Shown here in pieces: positions 1 through 17,568 of a stretch of DNA of 64,000 bases. Within the stretch, counting starts at the first letter, position 1; each line of letters begins with the position of its first letter. The stretch comes from Terriglobia bacterium (lineage in GTDB: Bacteria > Acidobacteriota > Terriglobia > Acidiferrales > UBA7541). Both the position numbers and the translations under genes were made by a program. Where the stretch lies: NCBI GenBank assembly GCA_020073705.1, contig JAIQES010000013.1, positions 1 to 64,000 of the forward strand, read 5' to 3'. Under the pieces are notes generated by a model. It had not been told where the DNA came from. It was given only the letters and a program-made list of their open reading frames with translations, and made no database searches.

Positions 1-144
1 GTGGAAATGGTGATGCCGGGCGACAACGTGTCGGCGGAGATTAGTTTGATCACGCCGGTGGCGCTGGAGAAAGGGCTGCGCTTCGCGATCCGCGAAGGCG
101 GCCACACCGTCGGCGCGGGCGCCGTCACGGAGATTATCGAGTAG
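1..144 (+). CDS. tuf: Elongation factor Tu, C-terminal end (partial)
   Basis: The first 47 codons are the end of EF-Tu domain 3, the GTPase that delivers aminoacyl-tRNA to the ribosome. The closing residues ([18 protein letters not shown], then TVGAGAV) are the family signature and end at a TAG stop. The start lies outside the window. The position directly before rpmG, tRNA-Trp, secE and nusG is the common bacterial arrangement, so the assignment is secure despite the short piece. Confidence 0.95.
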   Translation: MEMVMPGDNVSAEISLITPVALEKGLRFAIREGGHTVGAGAVTEIIE

Positions 145-159
145 TCTTGAGGAAAGCCG

Positions 160-309
160 ATGCGCGAAATCATCACGCTGCAATGCAACGATTGCAAAAA
201 CCGGAATTATACGACCACCAAGAACCGGAAGAAGCACTCCGACCGGATGGAGACCAAGAAGTTTTGTAATACGTGCCGCAAGCACACCGGTCACAAGGAA
301 GTGAAGTAG
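160..309 (+). CDS. rpmG: 50S ribosomal protein L33
   Basis: This 49-residue protein of the large ribosomal subunit was read directly from the sequence. It has the normal L33 length and is strongly basic. Two CxxC pairs (Cys9/Cys12 and Cys36/Cys39) mark it as the zinc-binding form. A GAGGAAA Shine-Dalgarno stretch lies just upstream of the ATG. It sits 15 nt after tuf and 7 nt before tRNA-Trp and is probably cotranscribed with both. Confidence 0.95.
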   Translation: MREIITLQCNDCKNRNYTTTKNRKKHSDRMETKKFCNTCRKHTGHKEVK

Positions 310-316
310 CCGGGAT

Positions 317-391
317 AGGGGAGTAGGTTCAACGGTAGACCATCGGTCTCCAAAACCGAGAGTGGGGGTTCGAATCCCTCCTCCCCTGCCA
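317..391 (+). tRNA. tRNA-Trp (anticodon CCA)
   Basis: The acceptor strands AGGGGAG (317-323) and CTCCCCT (381-387) pair perfectly. The discriminator is G388 and CCA is encoded at 389-391. The anticodon stem 343-347/355-359 encloses a loop with CCA at 350-352. The T-loop GTTCGAATC is present. Its place between rpmG and secE is the usual one. Confidence 0.96.
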
Positions 392-450
392 CTCCGGCAG
401 CCGATGGCAGGTCGTGCAGGATCGATTGAGGGTGAAGAGAGCAGCGAACG

Positions 451-741
451 ATGGCAACCCAGGTGGGAAAATTGAAGAACGAAGAGATGCCGAGCCGCGG
501 TCCATCGTTTGAGGTTGCTGGCTTTTTCACCCGGCTGGGGGAATATCCCCGCCGGTGGCGCAGTTTTTTGCACGAAGTTCGCGTCGAAATGCGCCAGGTG
601 ACCTGGCCGACGCGGCATGAGGTGTTTGTAACGACCTGGGTGGTGATTGTCACGGTGGCGTTTTTCGGAATCTTTTTCTTTGGCGTGGACGCTACCGCCA
701 GCTGGTTCGTCCAGCGCGTGATCAAACTCTTCGGACACTGA
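451..741 (+). CDS. secE: Preprotein translocase subunit SecE
   Basis: SecE is the small membrane clamp of the SecYEG channel. The 96-residue protein has a polar N-terminal extension, then the amphipathic segment with the family hallmark VEMRQVTWPTRHEV (about residues 47-60). One hydrophobic helix follows (about 65-85). This is the single-TM form found in most bacteria. Only a weak purine-rich ribosome site (GAAGAGAG) precedes the ATG. nusG follows after 14 nt, as in most bacteria. Confidence 0.95.
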   Translation: MATQVGKLKNEEMPSRGPSFEVAGFFTRLGEYPRRWRSFLHEVRVEMRQVTWPTRHEVFVTTWVVIVTVAFFGIFFFGVDATASWFVQRVIKLFGH

Positions 742-755
742 GGCAACGGTTGGAC

Positions 756-1289
756 ATGGCGAAGCAGTGGTACATCATCCACACCTATTCGGGATTTGAG
801 AAGAAGGTGAAGGAAAGCCTGGAAAGCCGCGTGGCCGCGTTCGGGCTGCAGGAAAAGATCGGCCGGATGATGATCCCGACCGAAGACGTCGTTGAAGTGC
901 GCGGCGGCAAGAAACTGGTTTCATCGCGGATGCTTTATCCCGGCTATGTCCTGGTGGAAATGGACATGGACGACTACACCTGGCACGTCGTCCGCAACAC
1001 GCCACGGGTTACGGGATTTGTTGGCTCGGGCGAGACGCCTACGCCGCTTTCGGAGACCGAAGTCGAGAATATTCTGCACCGCGTGACCACGTCTGCGGAC
1101 AGGCCGAAGCCCAAGCTGGTCTTCGAACGCAATGAGCAGGTCCGCATCACCGAGGGTCCGTTCGCCAACTTCACGGGCGTGGTCGAGGACGTCAACGCCG
1201 ACCGCAGCACGTTAAAGATCTCGGTCACGATTTTCGGTCGCTCGACACCGGTCGAACTGGATTTTGCGCAAGTGGAAAAGATCGCCTAG
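756..1289 (+). CDS. nusG: Transcription termination/antitermination factor NusG
   Basis: NusG binds RNA polymerase and couples it to Rho or the ribosome. The protein begins MAKQWYIIHTYSG, the normal N-terminus of the NGN domain. It ends in a KOW domain (NEQVRITEGPFANFTG, about residues 122-140). An in-frame TTG at 750 would add two residues and sits closer to a GAGG at 740-743. I prefer the ATG because it matches the usual family start. Length (177 aa) is typical. Confidence 0.95.
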   Translation: MAKQWYIIHTYSGFEKKVKESLESRVAAFGLQEKIGRMMIPTEDVVEVRGGKKLVSSRMLYPGYVLVEMDMDDYTWHVVRNTPRVTGFVGSGETPTPLSETEVENILHRVTTSADRPKPKLVFERNEQVRITEGPFANFTGVVEDVNADRSTLKISVTIFGRSTPVELDFAQVEKIA

Positions 1290-1331
1290 TTCCGCGACAC
1301 CGCGGGACAGGCTGCACGCAGGGGAATTCGA

Positions 1332-1760
1332 ATGGCGAAGAAAGTACAAGCAACGGTCAAGCTGCAACTGCCCGCCGGGAAGGCCACCCCGGCGCCGCCG
1401 GTCGGCACCGCGCTCGGTCCGCAGGGCGTGAACATCATGGATTTCGTCAAGCAGTTCAATGCCAAGACTGCCAAAGAGCCTGATGGCATGATTATTCCGG
1501 CGTTGGTGACGATCTACAGCGACCGCACGTTCACCTTTATCACCAAGACGCCGCCGGCCTCCGAGCTGCTCAAGCGCGCTGCCGGAATCGTCAAGGGATC
1601 GGCGGAGCCGAACCGCAACAAAGTCGGCAAGGTGACGCGCAAACAAGTCGAAGAGATCGCCAAGACCAAGTTGCCGGACCTGAATACCACGAACCTGGAG
1701 TCCGCCGTGCGCACGGTGCTGGGCACTGCGCGCAACATGGGCCTCGAAGTCGAAGGGTAG
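1332..1760 (+). CDS. rplK: 50S ribosomal protein L11
   Basis: L11 binds 23S rRNA in the GTPase-associated centre and contacts elongation factors. The 142-residue length is standard. The N-terminal domain carries [16 protein letters not shown] and [11 protein letters not shown]. The C-terminal RNA-binding domain carries the [20 protein letters not shown] region. AGGGGA precedes the ATG. It stands 42 nt after nusG and 8 nt before rplA, with which it is probably cotranscribed. Confidence 0.97.
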   Translation: MAKKVQATVKLQLPAGKATPAPPVGTALGPQGVNIMDFVKQFNAKTAKEPDGMIIPALVTIYSDRTFTFITKTPPASELLKRAAGIVKGSAEPNRNKVGKVTRKQVEEIAKTKLPDLNTTNLESAVRTVLGTARNMGLEVEG

Positions 1761-1768
1761 GAGAAACG

Positions 1769-2482
1769 ATGGCGCGGAAAATCGGAAAGAATACGGAAAA
1801 GGCGCGCAAGCTGGTGGAAGCGCGCTCGTATCAACTCGGCGAGGCCTCCGAAGTCATTAAGAAGGCGCACTTCGTCAAATTCGACGAAACCGTCGAGCTG
1901 GTCGTGAACCTGGGTGTCGACCCGAAGCACTCTGACCAGATGGTGCGCGGCACCGTCGTGCTCCCGCACGGGCTGGGGAAGACCAAGCGGGTGCTGGTTA
2001 TCGCCGGAGGCGAAAAGGTCCGCGAGGCACAGGATGCGGGCGCGGATTTCGTCGGTGGCGAAGACATGGTCCAGAAGATTCAGGAAGGATGGACCGATTT
2101 CGACGCGGTCATCGCAACGCCCGACATGATGCGGTCCGCCGGACGTCTCGGTAAGGTGCTCGGCCCGCGGGGCCTGATGCCCAATCCAAAGACTGGCACC
2201 GTGACCTTTGAAGTCGCGCAGGCGGTCAAGGAGATCAAGGCCGGCAAGGTGGAATTTCGCGTCGACAAGCAGGGCATTATTCACTCGCCGGTCGGGAAGG
2301 TCAGTTTCGATGCCGCCAAACTTGCCGACAACGCGCACGCCTTGATCGGAGCGATTCTGAAGGCCAAGCCCGCGGCCGCCAAGGGCAAGTATATCAAGAA
2401 GGTCACGCTGACTTCGACGATGGGGCCGGGGATTTTGATTGACTCGGCGGAAGTGGAAGCGGCGATCGCCGCGGCGGCATAA
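1769..2482 (+). CDS. rplA: 50S ribosomal protein L1
   Basis: L1 forms the mobile L1 stalk at the ribosomal E site and in many bacteria represses its own operon by binding its mRNA. At 237 residues it is full length. Family signatures are present: [20 protein letters not shown] near the N-terminus and [15 protein letters not shown] in the middle. A GGAG ribosome site lies just upstream. I see no obvious L1-binding mimic in the leader, so autoregulation is only an assumption from the family. Confidence 0.97.
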   Translation: MARKIGKNTEKARKLVEARSYQLGEASEVIKKAHFVKFDETVELVVNLGVDPKHSDQMVRGTVVLPHGLGKTKRVLVIAGGEKVREAQDAGADFVGGEDMVQKIQEGWTDFDAVIATPDMMRSAGRLGKVLGPRGLMPNPKTGTVTFEVAQAVKEIKAGKVEFRVDKQGIIHSPVGKVSFDAAKLADNAHALIGAILKAKPAAAKGKYIKKVTLTSTMGPGILIDSAEVEAAIAAAA

Positions 2483-2541
2483 GCGGCGCGACTGATCCCG
2501 CACCAAGGGGAGAGTTTGAGCGGTAGAAAGCGGAGCCGGAA

Positions 2542-3096
2542 ATGAAAAAGCGCAGCGAAAAGCAGCAAGACCTCGACAATTTGAAAAACGACCTGGCGAA
2601 AGTTTCAACCGTGATTCTCTCGACGTTTCAGGGAATCACCGTGGAAAACGACAACAAGCTTCGCCGGGCCGTGCAACAGGCGGGCGGACATTATCGCGTC
2701 GTAAAGAACACGCTGGCCGAGCGCGCCGGTGCCGGGACTCCGGCCGAACCTTTGCTGAAAGGTCTGGCGGGCATGAATTCAATTGCCTATACGGAGACCG
2801 ATCCCGTGTCGCTGGCGAAGGCACTGACGAAGATCGCCAAGGACGTTCCGGCATTCCAGTTCCGCGCGGGTATCGTCGAAGGACGCGTGCTTTCGATCGC
2901 GGAGATTCAGCAGCTTGCAGCGCTGCCGTCGAAGGAAGAATTGATTAGCAAGATCATGTTTCTGCTCAGCGCGCCGGCGCAGCGTATCGCCTCGGCGCTG
3001 GCGGCAGTCAACCGCAACCTGGCCGTCACGGTCAACGAGGCGGTCAAGGCCAACAAGTTCGGATCCGGCTCTGCCCCGGTCGAAACAGTTCAGTAA
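2542..3096 (+). CDS. rplJ: 50S ribosomal protein L10
   Basis: L10 anchors the L7/L12 dimers to 23S rRNA at the stalk base. The N-terminal RNA-binding half contains the [13 protein letters not shown] segment (about residues 50-62). The C-terminal helix ([22 protein letters not shown]) is the docking platform for L7/L12. At 184 residues it is slightly long because of a short polar tail. The 59-nt gap to rplA is too short for a typical long L10 leader, and I see no clear structure in it. Confidence 0.96.
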   Translation: MKKRSEKQQDLDNLKNDLAKVSTVILSTFQGITVENDNKLRRAVQQAGGHYRVVKNTLAERAGAGTPAEPLLKGLAGMNSIAYTETDPVSLAKALTKIAKDVPAFQFRAGIVEGRVLSIAEIQQLAALPSKEELISKIMFLLSAPAQRIASALAAVNRNLAVTVNEAVKANKFGSGSAPVETVQ

Positions 3097-3128
3097 TCCA
3101 GACTGCATCTATAGGAGAGGACACAGCA

Positions 3129-3512
3129 ATGGCAAACAAGGTGGAAACGATTCTGGAAGAAATCAAGGGCCTGACGCTTCTCGAAGCCGCCGACCTGGTC
3201 AAGAAGATGGAAGAGACCTTCGGCGTTTCGGCAGCTGCGGCGGCGCCGGTGATGATGGCGGGCGGCGCGGCGGCGGGCGGCGCGGCTCCGGCCGAGGAGA
3301 AGACGGAATTCTCCGTAGTGCTCACCGACGTGGGCGCGAACAAGATCAATGTCATTAAGGCCGTCCGTGAAGTCACCAGCCTGGGCCTCAAAGAAGCCAA
3401 GGACCTGGTTGACGGCGCACCCAAGCCGATCAAAGAGGGCGTGAACAAGGACGAAGCGGCTACGATCAAGAAGAAGTTCGAAGACGTCGGCGCCAAGGTC
3501 GAAATCAAGTAA
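3129..3512 (+). CDS. rplL: 50S ribosomal protein L7/L12
   Basis: This stalk protein recruits translation GTPases. It is 127 residues long. The N-terminal dimerisation domain (about 1-35) is followed by a flexible Ala/Gly-rich hinge (about 36-56, with [18 protein letters not shown]). The conserved C-terminal domain follows ([20 protein letters not shown], then [19 protein letters not shown]). An AGGAGAGG ribosome site fits the high expression expected of this gene. Confidence 0.97.
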   Translation: MANKVETILEEIKGLTLLEAADLVKKMEETFGVSAAAAAPVMMAGGAAAGGAAPAEEKTEFSVVLTDVGANKINVIKAVREVTSLGLKEAKDLVDGAPKPIKEGVNKDEAATIKKKFEDVGAKVEIK

Positions 3513-3524
3513 CTCAGCAATTCC

Positions 3525-3564
3525 GGCGCGAGACGGCATGGCCTATGCCATGTTTTACCGCGCC
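3525..3564 (+). promoter_or_regulatory. Hairpin in the rplL-rpoB gap, possible attenuator or processing site
   Basis: A perfect 6-bp stem CATGGC/GCCATG (3537-3542 with 3547-3552, loop CTAT) is enclosed by a second stem GGCGCG/CGCGCC (3525-3530 with 3559-3564). No uridine run follows the outer stem. In enterobacteria the same interval holds a partial terminator and an RNase III site that set the ratio of ribosomal protein to polymerase. A similar role here is inference. A further small stem GTCCC/GGGAC lies at 3618-3630. Confidence 0.5.
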
Positions 3565-3703
3565 CTGAGGGATTCGCTTACGCAACTTGCAAGCCGGGAT
3601 TTTGCAACCTTTACCGTGTCCCGCCGGGACCCAAGGTGGCAGTGTCTACCCTGCCGCCTATGCGTGTCCCGGCCCAACCCTGCGGTCTTCATGAGGTAAT
3701 AGC

Positions 3704-8143
<4,440 letters not shown>

Positions 8144-8276
8144 TTTCCCGGCGCGCCGAATGCGCCGGCGTTGCGTGCCACGGCCTTTCGGGTCCGGGGC
8201 AGCGACATGGGTTTTTTGCGGGTTTGTTTTCTTACTCCCGGTCATCCGGGATGGCTTCGGCGCGAACCGCCGGGGC

Positions 8277-8290
8277 AGGAGGAATGCACC
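8277..8290 (+). promoter_or_regulatory. Ribosome binding site that fixes the rpoC TTG start
   Basis: A full AGGAGG at 8277-8282 lies 8 nt before a TTG at 8291. The frame is open upstream as far as 8171, but that extra stretch does not resemble RpoC. The residues after the TTG (YRSSPYDRA) match the expected short N-terminus. The rest of the 147-nt rpoB-rpoC spacer holds two small hairpins: CCGGCGC/GCGCCGG at 8148-8168 and CCCGG/CCGGG at 8237-8250. Confidence 0.8.
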
Positions 8291-12493
<4,203 letters not shown>

Positions 12494-12519
12494 GGAGCTC
12501 ACAATCGGAAGAAATACTT

Positions 12520-12550
12520 GGGCGGTCCAATCCATCGGACCGCCCATTTT
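12520..12550 (+). terminator. Intrinsic terminator of the rpo operon
   Basis: A perfect 9-bp GC-rich stem, GGGCGGTCC (12520-12528) with GGACCGCCC (12537-12545), has an 8-nt loop and is followed by ATTTTCT. It lies 27 nt after the rpoC stop and closes the 12-kb transcription/translation cluster. Confidence 0.85.
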
Positions 12551-12693
12551 CTATCCACAGGCTGTTATCCATTTCGCTATTCTCCTCTTGCGCGTCCATT
12601 GCCGCGTCTTGCGTTTGCGTCCATACTTCCGTGGCAAGGTTGACCTCCTGCTCCCTCTAGCGAACTGGAGGCGCCTTCCAATTCATTTTGCTG

Positions 12694-15351
12694 ATGACCA
12701 AGATATCCACGCCACGCGCGGAAACTTTGGCCGAACCACCTTCGGTCGCCTTGGACCGTGACCTGCTCACTCGCCGAGAGCGGGGAGTTTGGCGGTCGGC
12801 GTTACTGCTGCTCGGTGTCTTGGCGATTGGTCTTGCAATAATCTCTTGGGACAGCGTCCGCGCGATGCCTCATCACCTGGAGGCCTTACCGGTGGGCCTG
12901 GTTGTTCTGGTGGCCTTGTTCGTCATTTATGCGTGGCGCAAGACGAACGAAATCGCGGAGCTACGGGGACTTGTCCGTGGAATCGAGCACCATGCAGCCA
13001 CGGATCACAATAATAATGATCAGCTCGACCAGCTCTTTTCCCTGATCTCCAGGTCCCAGCAGGGCTACCGCGATCTGATTGATACCTTCGAGGACCTGCT
13101 GTTCTCATTCACGCTCGATGGAAAAATCCTCACCGTAAACCGGAGCTTTGCCGATCTGCTGAACCTGTCCTTTGCAGACGTGGTGGGGCGTTCGCTGGAT
13201 GAGTTTTTTGAATTTCCTGATTCCGCCTTCCGCAAGAAGGTGCAGGAATTGCTGCCGCGTTTCCTGGAACTCCGCCGTTGGACCGGCGTGGTGCGCGCCA
13301 AGGTGAAGCAGCGGGGCTCCACGTATTATTTTGACTGTTTTCTCCATGCCATCGTGCGTGATGGCGTGGTCCAGGGCGTCAGCGGCATTGCCCGCGACGT
13401 TACCCGCGAGCGCGAAAACGAGACACGTTTCACGGAACTGTTTCAGACCCTGCGCGAAGGCGTCTATCTTGCCTCGGCCGACGATCGCATCACCGAGGCG
13501 AATCCGGCGCTGGCTCAAATGCTCGGGTTTTCCGATAAGGAAGGGCTCATCAATATCGAACTCGCGTCGTTCTACCAGAACGCAGCGAATCGCGCCGAGG
13601 AACGCGCCAAGCTGGACGAACTCGGATTCCTCCGCACCCGCGAGGTTACGCTGAAACACCGGCAGGACGGCCGCGAAGTGGTCGCGTTGCACACGACGGC
13701 GGTCATCCATGATCCCTCCGGTAAGTTTGTGAGGTATCAGGGAACGTTCGTGGACGTCACCGAGCAGCGCGAGATAGAGCGCAGCCTCCATCGCGAACAG
13801 GAATTCGCGCGCCGCCTGATGGATAGTTTCCCCGATCTGGTCGTCGCGCTCGACACGGAAGCGCGATATACCTTTGCAAGCCCTCAGATTCTTGACGCTC
13901 TCGGCTACCGGCCCGAGGATCTAATCGGACAGAAACTTGGCGAGCGCACCGATCCCCACGACCGCGTTGCAATGCTGGAGATGTTCGACGATTTGATCTC
14001 CGGGCGCCGCTCGAATGGTCAGATCGAATACCGCACGCTGCACAAGAACGGCACGTGGCGGTCCTTCCGCGCCTCCGCCCGGCCGCTTCACGACGAAACG
14101 GGACGTACCACCGGAATCATCGCCTCGGCGCGCGATATCACCGACCAGCAGCGGCTCCAGCAGCAACTGATTCAGTCCGAGCGGCTGGCGGCCATGGGTC
14201 AGATGATCGCCGGCGTCGCGCACGAGCTGAATAATCCTCTGACGGCCATCCTGGGCGTCACGGAACTGATGCGCGATCAGACGGTCGACGAAACCTCGCG
14301 CCGCCATCTCGATCTGGCGCACCGCCAGGCGCGCCGCGCCGCGCATATTGTCCAGGATCTACTCGTCTTTTCGCGTCCCGCGATGCCGCGCAACACGCTG
14401 CTCCACCTGAGCGACCTGCTCCAGCGCACGCTCCAGCTCCATGAGTATTCGCTGCGCTCCAATCAAATCCACGTGGATCTTATCGCGCGTCCGGACCTTC
14501 CGACCGTGCTTGGCGATTCGAATCAGTTGACGCAGGTATTCCTGAATCTCATCGTGAACGCCGAGCAGGCCATTCGGGAGATTCGAGAGCAGGGCACGCT
14601 CCGCATTCGCCTGGGTGTTGTCGGCGATCACGTGCTGATCACGTTCCAGGATGATGGCGTCGGCATCCGCCGCGAAACGCTGCCGCGCATTTTTGATCCG
14701 TTCTTCACTACCAAGCGCCCCGGCCGGGGCACCGGGCTCGGCCTCAGCATCTGCATGGCGATCATCCGCGAACATAACGGCGATATTTCCGCGCAGCCGC
14801 TGCCCGATGGCGGGTCGGTCTTCACGGTGTCGCTGCCCGTGTGCACGCAGCCGGTTGTCCTCGCGGAACCGGATTCCTCTTCGCTCCATGGCCCGGAAGC
14901 GCCCGCACCCGCTGTGGCGCCACTCACGGGAAAACGAATCCTCGTCGTGGACGATGAGGAAGGCATCCGCGAACTCGTGGCGGATAGTCTGGGCGCCCGC
15001 GGCGTCTCCGTGGACTGTGCTGTCTCATCCGAGCAGGGGCTCGAACTTGCTGCCCGGCATTGCTACGACGCGATCCTCTGCGATCTTCATTTGGAATCCG
15101 AGTCCGGCCTGGCTGTGTCAGGTTTTGAATTTCACGACCGGCTCTGTGAAAATCCAGCATCTCGTTCCGTTGCCCCGCCTCTTTTTATCTTCATGACCGG
15201 CGATCTCGTGGATTCTGCTGTAAATGAAGAAGCCAGCCGCCAAGGCAGCCGCTTCTTGCAGAAACCTTTCCGTATCACCGAATTGATTGCGCTGCTCAGT
15301 GAATTGCTCTCTCCCGCCACCGTCCTCCAACCAAAGAACAGTTCCTCATAA
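12694..15351 (+). CDS. PAS-domain hybrid histidine kinase with C-terminal receiver
   Basis: A membrane-bound sensor kinase. Two hydrophobic segments lie at about residues 36-52 and 64-84. Three PAS modules follow (about 118-235, 240-355, 362-480), with PAC-type linkers such as GIARDVTRERENE and IIASARDITDQQ. The HisKA helix holds the phospho-acceptor in VAHELNNPLTAILG (His510). The ATPase N, G1 and G2 boxes are NLIVNAEQA, FQDDGVGI and GTGLGLSI. A receiver begins at ILVVDDEEGIREL with phospho-acceptor Asp797 (LCDLHLES). The ATG is preferred over an in-frame TTG two codons upstream; neither has a close ribosome site. No cognate regulator is adjacent, so the target is unknown. Confidence 0.9.
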   Translation: MTKISTPRAETLAEPPSVALDRDLLTRRERGVWRSALLLLGVLAIGLAIISWDSVRAMPHHLEALPVGLVVLVALFVIYAWRKTNEIAELRGLVRGIEHHAATDHNNNDQLDQLFSLISRSQQGYRDLIDTFEDLLFSFTLDGKILTVNRSFADLLNLSFADVVGRSLDEFFEFPDSAFRKKVQELLPRFLELRRWTGVVRAKVKQRGSTYYFDCFLHAIVRDGVVQGVSGIARDVTRERENETRFTELFQTLREGVYLASADDRITEANPALAQMLGFSDKEGLINIELASFYQNAANRAEERAKLDELGFLRTREVTLKHRQDGREVVALHTTAVIHDPSGKFVRYQGTFVDVTEQREIERSLHREQEFARRLMDSFPDLVVALDTEARYTFASPQILDALGYRPEDLIGQKLGERTDPHDRVAMLEMFDDLISGRRSNGQIEYRTLHKNGTWRSFRASARPLHDETGRTTGIIASARDITDQQRLQQQLIQSERLAAMGQMIAGVAHELNNPLTAILGVTELMRDQTVDETSRRHLDLAHRQARRAAHIVQDLLVFSRPAMPRNTLLHLSDLLQRTLQLHEYSLRSNQIHVDLIARPDLPTVLGDSNQLTQVFLNLIVNAEQAIREIREQGTLRIRLGVVGDHVLITFQDDGVGIRRETLPRIFDPFFTTKRPGRGTGLGLSICMAIIREHNGDISAQPLPDGGSVFTVSLPVCTQPVVLAEPDSSSLHGPEAPAPAVAPLTGKRILVVDDEEGIRELVADSLGARGVSVDCAVSSEQGLELAARHCYDAILCDLHLESESGLAVSGFEFHDRLCENPASRSVAPPLFIFMTGDLVDSAVNEEASRQGSRFLQKPFRITELIALLSELLSPATVLQPKNSSS

Positions 15352-15579
15352 GCGATCCACTCCCCTTGAAAGAGAGAGGCCATCAAGGTTGGAGCGCCCA
15401 AACTCGGTATCGCAACTCCAAGTTGACTTATGGGAGTGGTGCTATCTCATCGCGTGTCACGGGCGGGCTTTGAGCAAATTTGAAGTTCAAGGTGCGATGT
15501 CTTTGACTGAAGTACCTAATCTCGCCATGCTGACCTGCCCGCGTTCTCCGAGCATCTGACGCTGCGACATTCCGATAAG

Positions 15580-16524
15580 CTATTTCTGGGTTTTCGTGCC
15601 GGGCGGATCGATTCCGAAATCCCAGACGTAGCCATTGATGCCTTCCTTCGTCATTTCGACGAATGCGTATTCGCCGGGTTCCAGGCGCTGGTTGACGGTG
15701 TAGCGGAAGACGCCGCGCGCCGGAGTCCACGTTTGAAAATCGATGTCCGTCGCCTGGTCAGTTCGTTCGCCCGTAAAGTGGATACTGATGTTATCGAGCA
15801 CCCGGTGGCCATCTTTGACTTGTGCGCGAAGGAGCCTGAAGCGCGGCTCGCGCTCATCGGCCGGGCGCATGAAGAATTCAGGCTCCGCAGTCGAGATGCG
15901 CCTTGCCGCATGTGCGCCGGGGATCTCCAGGGTCTGCTTGCGGGGGATCATCGGTATGCCGCTCAAAATTCTTTCAGCTTCGCGCCCTTTGGACAGCTTG
16001 GAATTTGCCTGGCTCTGCTTCATTTCGAAAACCAGCTTGTTGTCGAGGGCGTAGAATCCGACTCCGTCCGGCAGAAACAGCCCCGGCTTGATTTCGAGGC
16101 TGCGGTCCACGTCAATGTCCTTGGTGCGCTCGGCCACATCGGAGGCATGGATTTTTGCTTTCAATTCCGCATCCTGTGCCGCCTGCTCGGCCTCGGCCCT
16201 GTGGGTCGCGTCCCAGTCCACCAGATTGGTTGGAATCTCTTCCCAATCTGAGCGCTCGATGCTCCAGTATCGGACGCGGTCGCCCGCGACCGAGTACTCG
16301 CGCACAAGCTGAAAAGTCCCGTCGGACAGCACGAGCTTTTTCCCTTTAGGCAGCGGGACGCGAATCGTCCCCTTATCCTGCACAGTTTTCGAACCCGCAT
16401 CCGGCGTGGCCCGGGATGCATCCGGCTGCGTGTCTTGCGGGTCGCCTTGAGGAGCGCTTTGAATCCGCGGCACTATGGCAAGCAGTGCCGCCAGCGCAAT
16501 CGCGATTGGTGCCGGGGATTTCAT
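15580..16524 (-). CDS. Secreted hypothetical protein
   Basis: The 314-residue product starts with a signal peptide (MKSPAPIAIALAALLAIVPRIQSA, cleavage expected near residue 24). A Pro/Asp/Ala-rich linker follows, then a mixed alpha/beta region without recognisable catalytic motifs. Recurrent features are LPKGKKLVLSDGTFQLVREY near the N-terminus and a C-terminal sandwich-like part ending LEPGEYAFVEM. I chose the ATG at 16524 because the longer open frame upstream lacks a secretion signal. I recall similar proteins in acidobacteria, but know no function. It converges with the hybrid kinase across 228 nt of empty sequence. Confidence 0.75.
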   Translation of the reverse strand: MKSPAPIAIALAALLAIVPRIQSAPQGDPQDTQPDASRATPDAGSKTVQDKGTIRVPLPKGKKLVLSDGTFQLVREYSVAGDRVRYWSIERSDWEEIPTNLVDWDATHRAEAEQAAQDAELKAKIHASDVAERTKDIDVDRSLEIKPGLFLPDGVGFYALDNKLVFEMKQSQANSKLSKGREAERILSGIPMIPRKQTLEIPGAHAARRISTAEPEFFMRPADEREPRFRLLRAQVKDGHRVLDNISIHFTGERTDQATDIDFQTWTPARGVFRYTVNQRLEPGEYAFVEMTKEGINGYVWDFGIDPPGTKTQK

Positions 16525-16785
16525 GACGCCTTTGTGCCGCTTGCCTCTTCTTATGATTCTACGATGCCGGTTCGACCGGGCAGGTTTTGCCGTGATGGGG
16601 TGAGCATAGCGCTGCTGAGTTGCCGCGCGCAACCGCCTTGATCGCGCGGCGGCGATCCAACGTCCTTACGATGAAGTGGCAGGGAAGATTCAGGACTGAT
16701 CGAGATGACCTTCAGGATTTCACAAATAAGGTCCCGATTCCGGCCCAGCGGATGCTGCCGGCACATGAGCCTACGAAGCAAGAAC

Positions 16786-17004
16786 TCAGTGGTGACAGCG
16801 AGGAACAAGGACTGCGAGGACCATCAAGTCGGAATTGGTGAACAGCCAGTGTTCTGCCTGTGCTCCAGCGGCTTCCGCGGCGCGCGCGATAAAACCTAGG
16901 TGCTTGCTGCGCGCCAGGCTGCGAAGATGCTCGAGGCAGATCCCGGTCAGTCCGGAGATTTCTTCCTCAGTGAAGGTCTTTTGACTCGACTTGACGGTGA
17001 CCAT
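16786..17004 (-). CDS. Small conserved-looking protein, possibly HTH-like, 5' end uncertain
   Basis: From the ATG at 17004 the product is 72 residues. FTEEEISGLTGICLEHLRSLARSKHLG resembles the start of a MerR-like helix-turn-helix, and WLFTNSDLMVLAVLVPRC closes the protein. The same frame stays open upstream to 17106 and encodes a coding-like stretch (WLQFFKKPDRLQRPDGWWIE), yet no ATG, GTG or TTG lies in it. The gene may have lost its original start by a frameshift near 17095-17106, or it may start at the internal ATG. An AAAGGAG lies in the extension out of phase with any useful start. Function is unknown. Confidence 0.5.
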   Translation of the reverse strand: MVTVKSSQKTFTEEEISGLTGICLEHLRSLARSKHLGFIARAAEAAGAQAEHWLFTNSDLMVLAVLVPRCHH

Positions 17005-17253
17005 TTCAATCCACCATCCGTCCGGCCGCTGCAGCCGGTCAGGCTTTTTGAAAAACTGGAGCCATGATACGGACTCCTTTATTCGTCTCGCAATAGTCCT
17101 GCCATTTCAAGTGCCCCATACTTAAATACCGGCATGGATTTGCAAATGGCGTGAACAAAAGGATTTAACGATTAGGGACGATGGGCCGAGAAAAATTAAA
17201 CATACAAATCCATTGTGCGAATCTGCAAAAATATGCCATTTTTTTACACTGCT

Positions 17254-17514
17254 TTACGAAATTTTGTACATCTTTACAATTTCCCGTAGTTGATTCGCGT
17301 GCCGTGTGTCGTGCGCGGCGAGTCTGCGGAACCAATCGTAATAGTGCAGGCTGCCGAGAAAGGGATGCTGAATGCGGTATTTGCGAAAGTTGTTTTCCCG
17401 GTCGGATTCGAGCACCGCGATGGTTCGCAGGTGCTGGTCGGTCAGACGTGACAACATCACTTCTCGATCATCGAGCAGCAGCATATCGAGCGAAATCGGC
17501 GGCTTGGAATTTCT
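17254..17514 (-). pseudogene. Remnant of a DinB-family protein (C-terminal half)
   Basis: The open frame encodes about 86 residues that look like the second half of a DinB_2 four-helix protein. It ends HPFLGSLHYYDWF...AAHDTRHANQLREIV, where the spaced histidines are typical metal ligands of the family. The N-terminal half, with its first metal histidine, is missing. An in-frame stop and unrelated sequence lie just upstream, and the end of gatA is only 54 nt away. I read it as a truncated relic. It lies beside an AT-rich stretch (17100-17280) unlike its neighbours. Confidence 0.55.
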
Positions 17515-17568
17515 CTCTTGCCCCGCGAAGTTTTTCGAGCAGGGGCCTGAGGTTCGTCATCCGGTTGT

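Noticed and set aside
8171-8290. Forty extra N-terminal codons for rpoC
   Set aside because: The residues do not resemble RpoC, and a full AGGAGG sits right before the TTG at 8291.
15357-15439. Inverted repeat CCACTCCC/GGGAGTGG in the gap after the hybrid kinase
   Set aside because: Only 8 bp with a loop of nearly 70 nt and no uridine tract, so it could occur by chance.
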